Part shown: piece by piece, positions 1 through 6,792 of the stretch | Layout of the letters: each line of letters opens with the position of its first letter | Numbering within the stretch: position 1 is the first letter of the stretch | Assembly: GCA_020345785.1 (NCBI GenBank) | Contig: CP070771.1 | Coordinates: 4,196,061-4,208,470 of the forward strand | DNA length: 12,410 nucleotides | Direction of reading: 5' to 3' | Origin: Desulfobacterales bacterium | GTDB lineage: Bacteria > Desulfobacterota > Desulfobacteria > Desulfobacterales > JAFDCJ01 | The notes under the pieces: generated by a model | Database searches by the model: none | The model's input: only the letters and a program-made list of their open reading frames with translations | What the model was told of the DNA's origin: nothing | Position numbers and translations under genes: made by a program

Positions 1-545
1 ATCAATTCGGGTTCCGGGAAAACATCGCCGTAGAAATGATTAAAACGCCGCGCGATTTCGCGGGTGATCTCCACATGGGGTGCCTGGTCCACCCCCACCG
101 GGACACCGTAAGGTCGGTATATAATGATGTCGGCTGCTTGCAGCACGGGATAACCCAAAAAACCGAAGGTGGATAAATCCTTATTATTAAGCTCGCCGAT
201 TATCTCCTTATACGTCGGGTTGCGTTCCAGCCAGGGGACCGGAGTTATCATGGACAGGAGCAAAAAAAGCTCGGCATGCTCCTTGACAAGTGACTGCACG
301 AACAGCGTGCTTTTATCCGGTGTAAGACCGGCGGAAAGCCAGTCCAGGATTATTTCTTTCCGGTTCTGCATAATCGGTTCCGTGTTGTCGTAGTCGCTGG
401 TCAGCGCATGCCAGTCGGCAATGAAAAAATAGCAGTCATACTCGTCCTGCATATTCACCCAGTTTGCAAGTGCTCCCAGTAAATTGCCGAGATGCAAAGG
501 TCCCGTCGGCCGCATACCGCTCAGAATTCGTTTTTTTTGAGTCAT
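1..545 (-). CDS. trpS: Tryptophanyl-tRNA synthetase, N-terminal part (cut by window edge)
   Basis: This cytoplasmic class I aminoacyl-tRNA synthetase charges tRNA-Trp with tryptophan using ATP. The 181 visible codons from the ATG at 545-543 cover the first half of the Rossmann catalytic domain; family members are about 330 residues. The N-terminus reads KKRILSGMRPTGPLHLGN, so the class I HIGH-type signature is PTGPLHLGN with His18. Further on are the IADWHAL stretch and GVDQAPHVEITREIARRFN around residues 151-169, the GxDQ..H tryptophan-pocket and dimer region typical of TrpS. The KMSKS loop lies beyond the window edge. An AGGAGG lies 14 nt upstream of the ATG, a little far but convincing. 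The gene is on the same strand as, and 150 bp downstream of, the DHH/CBS/nucleotidyltransferase gene. Identification is very secure; the 3' end is not visible. Confidence 0.96.
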   Translation of the reverse strand, partial: MTQKKRILSGMRPTGPLHLGNLLGALANWVNMQDEYDCYFFIADWHALTSDYDNTEPIMQNRKEIILDWLSAGLTPDKSTLFVQSLVKEHAELFLLLSMITPVPWLERNPTYKEIIGELNNKDLSTFGFLGYPVLQAADIIIYRPYGVPVGVDQAPHVEITREIARRFNHFYGDVFPEPEL

Positions 546-594
546 GAAGTTTTGTTTATCCTCCTATACGGTTTTCTGTCACAAATATGTTCGG

Positions 595-622
595 ATTATA
601 AGAAAATCTATCTCTATAGCAG
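595..622 (-). promoter_or_regulatory. Possible sigma-70 promoter for trpS
   Basis: On the minus strand a perfect TATAAT (600-595) has a weak -35 match, CTGCTA (622-617), 16 bp upstream. It would give a leader of about 45 nt before the trpS ATG. The -10 is perfect but the -35 matches only three of six positions, so trpS may equally be read through from the gene upstream, since I see no terminator in 546-695. Confidence 0.3.
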
Positions 623-695
623 ATACTGGTGTGTGTGAAAACAAAAATTCGCAATAGTCGGACGGAAACGACCTGCCGCTGGTGTTATCCTAACT

Positions 696-3374
696 TCAGT
701 GATTTTCAATATGACCGCGTGCAAAATCAATCTCATCCTTTTTGGTTTTCAGCTTGCCATCTATTTTGGCATCCAAAACAGCTTGAAGGATTTGCCGGTA
801 AATCGGACCGGGCTTAATCTTCATTTTCTTTAAGTCTCTGCCTTTCAGTGAAATTTGAACCCGGCGCAGGTTGGTAAAAAAATGAGATATCGCTCTTTTC
901 ACCTTCTGTTGCCTGGCGACGGCCATCATATAAAGGATCAATTCAATTCTAAAGCCGTTAAGTTGGCGGTAAAGGGCGCTGGCGGACATCGGCAGATTCT
1001 TTTCGAGCCAGAAGACACAGCGGTCCGCTTCAAACCGCTCAATGCAGATGATTTTACGAAAATCCGGTGCCAGTTCAAAGCGCCGGCAGATCTCCTCGGA
1101 TCGCTCGGCATCACAGTGATAAATCAAAGCCAGAAAATAAACGACCCACTTCGTATAAGATTCATCGAGAAAAAGCAAATCATGCCAGGTCAGAACTTCT
1201 TTTACCGATGTCAGCATTGCAATGAAGTTTTTATCCAATTTAATGGATTCATGGATCACCTTTAATAGATCATAATCATCTAATCGGATGATGGCGGCCA
1301 CCGGATTATCTTCTTGCAGGATGAGTCGCAATTCGCTAAAAACCCGTTTGCCGCTGAGTCCCCTGAAAAAATCCATATTAACGGCATTTGCAATTAGCCC
1401 GGCGGTTAATTTGCCGATGGTGAACCCAAAACGCTGCTCAAACCGGATGGCGCGAAATACCCGGGTGGGATCCTCCACGAAACTCAGATTGTGCAAAACC
1501 CGTATGATTCTCTCTTTGATGTCCTTACGGGCGCCAAAAAAATCGATCAAGGTGCCGAATTTATCTGCATTTAGCTGAATGGCCAGCGTGTTGATGGTGA
1601 AATCCCGGCGGTACAGATCGAGTTTGATCGAGCTCATTTCCACCACCGGAAGGGCGGCCGGGAATTTATAGTACTCCATTCTGGCCGAGGCCACGTCAAT
1701 CTTGAAATCATCCGGGAATACGATCACGGCTGTCCCGAATTTTTCATGGGTATGAATTCGCGCGTTCACCAGTTTGGCGTATTTTCTGGCAAAGGCGATT
1801 CCATCTCCTTCAATGACAATATCTAGATCCTCGTCGCTGCGGTACAAAAATAAATCCCTGACAAACCCGCCGACTACATAGGCCCCGTAACCGATTTCAT
1901 CGGCCACCTCGCCGATCTGCCTCAATATGTTGATCAGGTCGACTGAAAGTCGCTCTTTCATGAACCTCAGAACGTTCCGGGTGTGAGCGGGAGCCGGCTC
2001 TTTGAAGGAATCGGCTTCAATTTCCGGCTTTGACTGTGATTGCCGCACCAATATGTTCAGCAGGTCCGTACGGGTGATGACACCGGAAATTTTGCCGTTT
2101 TCCATCACCGGTAAAATACGCTGTTTGTTGTCGATGATTTTTTCCTGAATTTCCAGTAGATCCGCATCCGGACTGACCGTCGCCACTTCGGTGGTCATGT
2201 AATCCCTGACGGGGACCTGGCCCAGTTTATGGTAAAGTACCTTTTCAATCACCTGGCGCGTAATGTAGCCGCAAAGCGACTCCCTGCCGTCGACTTTTTC
2301 CGTGACCAGCAGGGCGTTGATATTATATCGGGTAATTAGATCCTTGGCTTCCTGGCAGGAAACATCTGCCCGGGTGCAAATGGCGGGTGCTGACATGAGA
2401 TCCTTGGCCTGACGCTGGGTTTTGATTTTGGCGTATAGGATTTCGATCAGGCTGGTCTCCGTCTGGGCCAGAGTTTTGCCTTTAATCGATGCCGCGGCGG
2501 CATAGGGATGGCCGCCGCCGCCCATAGCCGTCAATATGGCGCCGACATCCACCTCATTGATGCGGCTGCGAGCCACCACGTAAATTTTATTCTCCATGCG
2601 CGCAATGGCAAAAATGGCGTCCAGATTCTCCATTTTCACCATTTTTTGCACGAGGAAGGCGAAGTCGGGCATGTATTTTTCCATCGTCACACTGGTGACG
2701 ACAATTTCGATACCATTAATGTGATAGCGGGTGACGGCCTGAATCATATCGTTTAAAAGCACCACCTGTTCCGGACTCAGCTCCCGGGCGATTAAATCTG
2801 AGACGATATTTAAATTGGCACCCTGAGATAAAAGAAAGGCGGCTGCTAAAAAATCTCGCTCAGTTGTGGAGGGAAACGTAAAAGAGCCGGTGTCTTCATA
2901 TATTCCCAGGCACATAATGGTGGCTTCGTCCGCCGAGACTTCAACCCCTTTCGCCTGGATGATTTCAGTTAATATGGTGACATTGGCGCCGGTTTTTCCA
3001 TGAACTTCCAGGTTGCCTTTTATATCGTTGTCCGAGGAGGGATGATGGTCGAAAATGTGGATTTCGATATCGGATCTTTTTAAAAGTTTGTCGAGCTTGC
3101 CGATGCGGCCCGGGTTTCTGGTATCCACCAGAATCAGTCGGCTGATATTGCTGAAATCGATATCATTGATATCAGCCATGTTAAACAGATACACCATCGA
3201 ATTGATGAAAAAATTCTTTAAATTTTTTTCCTGGGAGCCTGGAAATACAACAAGTGCTTCGGGATACAGCTTCTGGGCGGCCAGCATTGACGCAAGGGCG
3301 TCAAAGTCTGCATTCACATGGGTCGTAATGACCGTGAGTCCCTCATTTTCAGTGTTTTTTTTCTCTTCCGGCAT
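696..3374 (-). CDS. DHH phosphoesterase - CBS - CBS - tRNA nucleotidyltransferase/poly(A) polymerase-type fusion
   Basis: An 892-residue cytosolic fusion. Residues 13-297 are a DHH/DHHA1 phosphoesterase: HVNADFDA (19-26), Asp84, the DHH triad (109-111), GIYEDTGSF (157-165) and GGGGHPYAAAA (285-295), all expected of an active NrnA/RecJ-like Mn-dependent enzyme. Residues 324-445 hold two CBS motifs, usually adenosine-nucleotide sensors. Residues about 480-892 are a class II nucleotidyltransferase: GGFVRD (502-507), metal-binding DLD (516-518), RRDFTIN (589-595) and DPTRVFRAIRF (635-645). This module adds C/A residues to tRNA 3' ends or makes poly(A) tails; separate CC- and A-adding enzymes are described in Geobacter sulfurreducens, so an A-adding role is plausible but not decidable here. 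I chose the ATG at 3374 because GAGGAGG lies just upstream; a TTG at 3428 in the same frame would add 18 unlikely residues. All key residues are present and nothing looks truncated. Confidence 0.93.
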   Translation of the reverse strand: MPEEKKNTENEGLTVITTHVNADFDALASMLAAQKLYPEALVVFPGSQEKNLKNFFINSMVYLFNMADINDIDFSNISRLILVDTRNPGRIGKLDKLLKRSDIEIHIFDHHPSSDNDIKGNLEVHGKTGANVTILTEIIQAKGVEVSADEATIMCLGIYEDTGSFTFPSTTERDFLAAAFLLSQGANLNIVSDLIARELSPEQVVLLNDMIQAVTRYHINGIEIVVTSVTMEKYMPDFAFLVQKMVKMENLDAIFAIARMENKIYVVARSRINEVDVGAILTAMGGGGHPYAAAASIKGKTLAQTETSLIEILYAKIKTQRQAKDLMSAPAICTRADVSCQEAKDLITRYNINALLVTEKVDGRESLCGYITRQVIEKVLYHKLGQVPVRDYMTTEVATVSPDADLLEIQEKIIDNKQRILPVMENGKISGVITRTDLLNILVRQSQSKPEIEADSFKEPAPAHTRNVLRFMKERLSVDLINILRQIGEVADEIGYGAYVVGGFVRDLFLYRSDEDLDIVIEGDGIAFARKYAKLVNARIHTHEKFGTAVIVFPDDFKIDVASARMEYYKFPAALPVVEMSSIKLDLYRRDFTINTLAIQLNADKFGTLIDFFGARKDIKERIIRVLHNLSFVEDPTRVFRAIRFEQRFGFTIGKLTAGLIANAVNMDFFRGLSGKRVFSELRLILQEDNPVAAIIRLDDYDLLKVIHESIKLDKNFIAMLTSVKEVLTWHDLLFLDESYTKWVVYFLALIYHCDAERSEEICRRFELAPDFRKIICIERFEADRCVFWLEKNLPMSASALYRQLNGFRIELILYMMAVARQQKVKRAISHFFTNLRRVQISLKGRDLKKMKIKPGPIYRQILQAVLDAKIDGKLKTKKDEIDFARGHIENH

Positions 3375-3388
3375 TGTCGTATCTTGCC

Positions 3389-3410
3389 CCCTCCTCAGGA
3401 CTGAGTAGGG
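3389..3410 (-). promoter_or_regulatory. Hairpin overlapping the Shine-Dalgarno of the DHH/CBS/nucleotidyltransferase gene
   Basis: In the minus-strand transcript, CCCT-A-CTCA-GTCC-TGAG-G-AGGG can fold into an 8-bp stem with one internal mismatch and a four-base loop. The 3' arm overlaps the purine-rich GAGGAGGG that serves as the ribosome binding site for the ATG at 3374. An alternative pairing of CCTCC (3413-3409) with GGAGG (3394-3390) buries the same site. This is visible as sequence complementarity; that it regulates translation is inference. Confidence 0.35.
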
Positions 3411-3686
3411 AGGACCCGTTTTTGTCAAAACTTCGAAGCGGCGGGCTGAGGAGTGAGTTCAAGGCCATTCGGGCGGTGGAGAAAGCGATCCGTACGGACC
3501 TCAGTGCGCAACATCTTCACTCATCACTGATTCTTCTAGGCAACCCGTCCAACCGTCAACTATTCAACGGTATTTCAGGTTACCATATTTAAATAGGTAT
3601 TGCCAATAGCATATTGTCGGATTTGATTAGTGCTATGGTATTGAAAACACATATAATATAACCGAATTTCCTGTGCGCAACGGTCC

Positions 3687-3715
3687 TTGACATCCCCCGG
3701 AGCATATAATATCAA
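3687..3715 (+). promoter_or_regulatory. Possible sigma-70 promoter upstream of pilC
   Basis: A perfect TTGACA (3687-3692) is followed after 17 bp by TATCAA (3710-3715), four of six matches to the -10 consensus. A better-looking TATAAT at 3705-3710 is only 12 bp away, too close for ordinary sigma-70 spacing. The element would give a leader of about 190 nt for pilC. The AT-rich inverted repeat 3714-3733 overlaps the expected start site and could be an operator. Confidence 0.3.
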
Positions 3716-3798
3716 TAATTTTTGTAAATTATTTAAGTTTTTTTCCTCACCGGCCGATAAAGATTCTAAATGTTATAGTGTCGGCTTAGATGCTTGCC

Positions 3799-3814
3799 GG
3801 GCATAGAAATTGCA
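3799..3814 (+). promoter_or_regulatory. Sigma-54 (RpoN)-type promoter candidate upstream of pilC
   Basis: The sequence GGGCATAGAAATTGCA matches the -24/-12 consensus TGGCACG-N4-TTGCW at nine of twelve positions. GG (3800-3801) and GC (3812-3813) sit exactly 10 nt apart, and the -12 box TTGCA is perfect. Initiation would fall near 3825, giving a leader of about 85 nt to the pilC ATG. Type IV pilus genes are often RpoN-dependent under PilS/PilR, and a PilS-like kinase follows pilC here, which makes the match more believable. It remains a consensus match only, with no enhancer site recognised. Confidence 0.4.
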
Positions 3815-3911
3815 ATGGTTTAAAATGCTGTTCTCCGGCACAACAAATCGGGGAGCGGAAATAAACCGTCGGCAATTGCATCTTATCCAAAATTTTTAGG
3901 GAGGATTGATC

Positions 3912-5120
3912 ATGCCAGTTTATCAATGGGTGGGCAAGAACAGAAAAAACGAGACCCAAAAAGGCGAGATTGATGCTGTCAGCGAAGAGGCTGTCAAGGC
4001 TCAATTGATACGCCAGCGGATAACACCCACCAGAATCAAGAAAAAGCCCAAAGATCTGCTTGAAGGTGTTTCATTTCTTCAACCGAAAGTCAAAGAACAC
4101 GACATTATACTTTTTGCCAGACAGTTCTCAACCATGATCGACGCCGGTCTGCCCATTATTCAGTGTCTCGACATTCTTTTCAGCCAACAGGCCAACGCCA
4201 CCTTTAGGAGGATGCTCAAAGAGATCAAGGAGTCTGTCGAAGGCGGCGCAACCCTGGCGGAGGCTTTAAAGAAATTTCCCAAACAATTTGATGATCTTTT
4301 CGTGAATATGATTGCCGCCGGTGAAGCCGGTGGTATCCTCGATGCAATTTTGAGGAGGCTGGCGGCATATATGGAAAAAGCTGCCAGACTCAAAGCCCAG
4401 GTGAAAGGGGCCATGACCTACCCTATTGTCACCCTGATTATTGCGATCGTCGTTCTAGCCGTTATTTTGGTCTTTGTTATTCCGGTTTTTCAGGAGATGT
4501 TTGCTGATTTCGGCGGTGAACTGCCGGTTCCCACCCAAATTGTTGTGGGGATGAGCGAAATGGTTAAAAGCAAGATTTTGTACATCATCATCGGCATTAT
4601 TCTGTTTGTTATTGCATACAAGAAGTTTTACAGCACTCAAAAAGGTCGCGATACCGTGGACGACCTGCTGTTAAAGATTCCGGTATTCGGCGAACTTCTG
4701 CGCAAGGTGGCCGTTGCCAAATTCACCCGTACCATGGGGACCATGTTGGCCAGTGGTGTGGCCATATTGGAAGCACTTGATATTGTAGCCAAAACAGCGG
4801 GCAACCGCACGGTTGAAAAAGCCATTTATAACGTCCGCACGGGAATTGCCGAAGGACGCACCATGGCTGACCCGTTGACTGAAAGCGGGGTTTTCCCGCC
4901 GATGGTTTGTCAGATGATCGGTGTCGGCGAGTCAACCGGTGCGCTGGATGCCATGCTTGAGAAAATTGCCGACTTTTATGATGAGGAAGTGGATCAAGCC
5001 GTCGATAATCTGACATCATTGATTGAGCCTTTTATGCTGGTATTTTTGGGTGTGACCATCGGCGGGCTTGTGGTTGCCATGTATCTTCCGATATTTAAAA
5101 TGGCTGGTGCGATGGGATAG
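3912..5120 (+). CDS. pilC: Type IV pilus/type II secretion inner-membrane platform protein PilC (GspF family)
   Basis: This 402-residue polytopic inner-membrane protein forms the platform on which the PilB/PilT ATPases act during pilus extension and retraction; GspF does the same job in type II secretion. The N-terminal stretch MPVYQWVGKNRKNETQKGEI is the usual GspF/PilC start. Two T2SSF domains follow at about residues 72-195 and 273-395, each with its GE.xG motif (AAGEAGGILD and GVGESTGALDAML). Membrane segments lie at about 170-194, 222-240 and 373-397. The ATG at 3912 is fixed by AGGGAGG (3898-3904) seven bases upstream, rejecting an in-frame TTG at 3906. Length and motifs are those of an intact gene. 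The usual partners pilB and pilT are not adjacent, and strong terminators follow directly, so pilC seems to be transcribed on its own or as the last gene of its unit. Confidence 0.95.
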   Translation: MPVYQWVGKNRKNETQKGEIDAVSEEAVKAQLIRQRITPTRIKKKPKDLLEGVSFLQPKVKEHDIILFARQFSTMIDAGLPIIQCLDILFSQQANATFRRMLKEIKESVEGGATLAEALKKFPKQFDDLFVNMIAAGEAGGILDAILRRLAAYMEKAARLKAQVKGAMTYPIVTLIIAIVVLAVILVFVIPVFQEMFADFGGELPVPTQIVVGMSEMVKSKILYIIIGIILFVIAYKKFYSTQKGRDTVDDLLLKIPVFGELLRKVAVAKFTRTMGTMLASGVAILEALDIVAKTAGNRTVEKAIYNVRTGIAEGRTMADPLTESGVFPPMVCQMIGVGESTGALDAMLEKIADFYDEEVDQAVDNLTSLIEPFMLVFLGVTIGGLVVAMYLPIFKMAGAMG

Positions 5121-5144
5121 CCGTGCCAGACATAATCCGAGAAC

Positions 5145-5178
5145 AAATGCCGCAAGATGGAGTTGCGGCATTTTTTTT
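5145..5178 (+). terminator. Strong intrinsic terminator after pilC
   Basis: AAATGCCGCAA (5145-5155) and TTGCGGCATTT (5163-5173) form a perfect 11-bp stem around a 7-nt loop, and an uninterrupted run of eight T follows (5171-5178). It begins 24 bp after the pilC stop codon and should end pilC transcription efficiently. Confidence 0.92.
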
Positions 5179-5194
5179 GATTGTCCCGACGAAC

Positions 5195-5227
5195 AGCGGC
5201 CGCCGTCAAACCGGGCCGCTTTTTTTT
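5195..5227 (+). terminator. Second, tandem intrinsic terminator
   Basis: AGCGGCC (5195-5201) pairs perfectly with GGCCGCT (5214-5220) around a 12-nt loop and is followed by seven T (5221-5227; with the last stem base the run is eight T). It sits 16 bp after the first terminator and backs it up, insulating the histidine kinase gene from pilC readthrough. Confidence 0.78.
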
Positions 5228-5230
5228 CAT

Positions 5231-5259
5231 CTGACTGCTTTATCGAATTGAAATATAGT
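5231..5259 (+). promoter_or_regulatory. Possible sigma-70 promoter for the histidine kinase gene
   Basis: CTGACT (5231-5236, four of six) and TATAGT (5254-5259, five of six) are separated by exactly 17 bp. The element begins just after the second terminator and would give a leader of about 65 nt before the kinase ATG at 5332. Its position, where a new promoter is needed, adds weight to a moderate consensus match. Confidence 0.4.
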
Positions 5260-5331
5260 TGTTTTTCTAGTAAAGCAGGCCAGCGGAACGATGTTCTGTT
5301 TGCACCAATTCGGCCGGCAATAGGGGAAACT

Positions 5332-6633
5332 ATGGGGCGCACATCATCAGCACCTGAAGGGGATATCAAAGAAAAGCTGAAGTGGTTGATGCTTTTTCGG
5401 GTTCTTTTTTCAACCCTGCTGCTGGGCTCTACCATTATCCTGCAATTCGGCGATTCGCCGCCCCCCATCGGACCGCCGCTTATCATTTTGTACGGTCTAA
5501 TTGCCACCGTCTTTTTTCTATCAATATTATATGCGCTGGCATTATACCGCATTAAGCGTCTTATCCTATTTGCCTACATACAGGTTTTAATGGATACGTT
5601 GGTCGTAACAGTGATATTATTTGTTACGGGCAATTATCACAGTATTTTCTCTTTTCTGTACCTGGTGGTAATTATTTACTCCAGCATTTTGCTGCCGACG
5701 CGGGGAACGATTGTTATCGCGGCCCTTTGCAGTATTCAGTTTGGCATCATGGTGGATCTTGAGTACTATGGCGTCATATTGCCTTTCGGCACCGAAGACG
5801 TGCTTCTGGCATCCGCCTACACCTGGAAAGAGATAATATATAAAATTTTGATAACCATGACGGCCTGTTTTGCCGTTGCTTTTCTCAGCAGCTTTTTATC
5901 GGAGCAGGTTCGCAGAACCAGAAAAGAACTGCGAATCATGGAGGACCACGTAAAGCGTGTTGATAAAATGGCAGCCATTGGCGAGATGGCTGCCGGTCTG
6001 GCCCATGAGATCAAAAATCCCCTTGCTTCCCTGACAGGTTCCATCCAGCTTCTGCGTGATGAAATCCGCTATGATGCGGATCACGACCGGCTGATGCAAA
6101 TAATATTGCGGGAGGCCGATCGCTTAAGCTCTTTGGTCACCAATTTTTTGCTGTACGCGCGACCGCCGACCGGCAAAACCGTGGCCATCGAGCTCGACAA
6201 AATCTTAATTGATACCGTCGAGCTGTTTGAGAAAGATGCCAACCACGATGGGCGTATCACCACTAACAAAACTATTCAACCCAATGTTTGGATTGCAATG
6301 GATCCGGTGCACCTGCGTCAGATTCTCTGGAATTTATTGATCAATGCATCTGAAGCCATTGAAGGTGAAGGAATAATTAATATTGAAATGCACGCGTCAA
6401 AGAACAAACAGGCCTATATCAGTATTGCCGATAATGGCCGCGGCATGTCCCAGGATGAACTAAAGCACATTTTTGATCCTTTTTTTACCACCAAACCTTC
6501 CGGCACGGGCCTCGGCCTTTCGATCGTCCACCGTATTCTCGAGTCCTACGATTCCCTGCTGGATGTCCAAAGTGAAATAAATAAAGGGACGACTTTTTTG
6601 CTTCAATTCAAACAGATTGTCCAACCAACTTGA
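5332..6633 (+). CDS. PilS-like membrane sensor histidine kinase
   Basis: A 433-residue two-component sensor kinase. About six hydrophobic segments fill residues 16-190, arranged as in the PilS family (the first, around WLMLFRVLFSTLLLGSTIIL, is characteristic). A short linker leads straight to the HisKA domain with H-box GEMAAGLAHEIKNPLASL, phospho-acceptor His225. The ATPase domain shows N-box QILWNLLINASEAI, G1 IADNGRGMS, F-box FDPFFTTKPS, G2 GTGLGLSI and a terminal GTTFLLQF. Unlike Pseudomonas PilS there is no room for a PAS domain between membrane and kinase core. The frame is open upstream to 5068, overlapping pilC and both terminators, so I chose the ATG at 5332 with AGGGGA four bases before it; this also places the first helix where relatives have it. 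No response regulator gene is adjacent; the next gene is lysS. The kinase call is certain; the PilS role is likely, not proven. Confidence 0.9.
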   Translation: MGRTSSAPEGDIKEKLKWLMLFRVLFSTLLLGSTIILQFGDSPPPIGPPLIILYGLIATVFFLSILYALALYRIKRLILFAYIQVLMDTLVVTVILFVTGNYHSIFSFLYLVVIIYSSILLPTRGTIVIAALCSIQFGIMVDLEYYGVILPFGTEDVLLASAYTWKEIIYKILITMTACFAVAFLSSFLSEQVRRTRKELRIMEDHVKRVDKMAAIGEMAAGLAHEIKNPLASLTGSIQLLRDEIRYDADHDRLMQIILREADRLSSLVTNFLLYARPPTGKTVAIELDKILIDTVELFEKDANHDGRITTNKTIQPNVWIAMDPVHLRQILWNLLINASEAIEGEGIINIEMHASKNKQAYISIADNGRGMSQDELKHIFDPFFTTKPSGTGLGLSIVHRILESYDSLLDVQSEINKGTTFLLQFKQIVQPT

Positions 6634-6792
6634 TCTTGACAGTTTTTCGCAAATAGGCTACCTAATAAAATTTAAATTTTAAATAGTTAATTGATATCAC
6701 GGTCAGCCTTCCGGTGACCACTTACCGGCAGGTCGGTTCAGGCAATTATTACCCGAAACCGGCCGGGGCGCCTAATCATAGAATAACTGTCG
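6634..6792 (+). other. Kinase-lysS spacer with a 16-bp AT palindrome
   Basis: This 159-bp gap contains a perfect palindrome TAAAATTTAAATTTTA (6666-6681) and a short inverted repeat GGTCA...TGACC (6701-6719). A perfect TTGACA at 6636-6641 has no acceptable -10 at 16-18 bp. I see no intrinsic terminator, so lysS could be co-transcribed with the kinase gene or have its own weakly matching promoter. Confidence 0.4.

Larger units (their letters stand above)
3375..3911. other. Divergent intergenic region, 537 bp, no gene seen
   Basis: This spacer separates the minus-strand fusion gene from plus-strand pilC. I find no protein with recognisable features and no RNA gene. About 3375-3575 has GC content like the coding regions and is unremarkable apart from the ribosome-site hairpin. 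From about 3577 to 3735 it becomes AT-rich and crowded with short palindromes and repeats: TATTTAAATA (3586-3595), TATTG-C-CAATA (3598-3608), TACCATA (3581-3587) inverted against TATGGTA (3634-3640), ATAGCA (3606-3611) inverted against TGCTAT (3631-3636), a direct repeat CATATAATAT (3650-3659 and 3703-3712), and AATAATTT/AAATTATT (3714-3733). A sigma-54-like element follows at 3799-3814. It probably holds the promoters for pilC and perhaps for the divergent gene. Confidence 0.6.

Noticed and set aside
546..695. T-box or amino-acid-responsive leader before trpS
   Set aside because: The spacer is short, lacks a T-box motif, a leader peptide with Trp codons and a terminator/antiterminator pair.
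855..1578. Plus-strand open frames of 136 and 96 codons inside the fusion gene
   Set aside because: They lie antisense to well-conserved nucleotidyltransferase coding sequence and show no protein-family features of their own.
3400..3428. Minus-strand TTGACA (3428-3423) as promoter of the fusion gene
   Set aside because: Nothing resembling a -10 hexamer lies 15-18 bp downstream on that strand.
3374..3592. Open frame of 72 codons on the plus strand in the divergent spacer
   Set aside because: It begins on the antisense of the fusion gene's start codon, has no ribosome site and its translation shows no recognisable domain or composition typical of a real protein.
3687..3710. TTGACA with TATAAT as a consensus promoter
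   Set aside because: The two boxes are only 12 bp apart; sigma-70 needs about 17. Only the weaker TATCAA at 3710 has proper spacing.
5068..5331. Upstream extension of the histidine kinase frame into pilC
   Set aside because: It would overlap the pilC 3' end and run through two intrinsic terminators; the added residues have no PilS-like character, and the first conserved helix follows naturally from the ATG at 5332.
6636..6668. TTGACA after the kinase stop codon as a lysS promoter
   Set aside because: No -10-like hexamer occurs at 16-18 bp; TAATAA is 21 bp away, too far.
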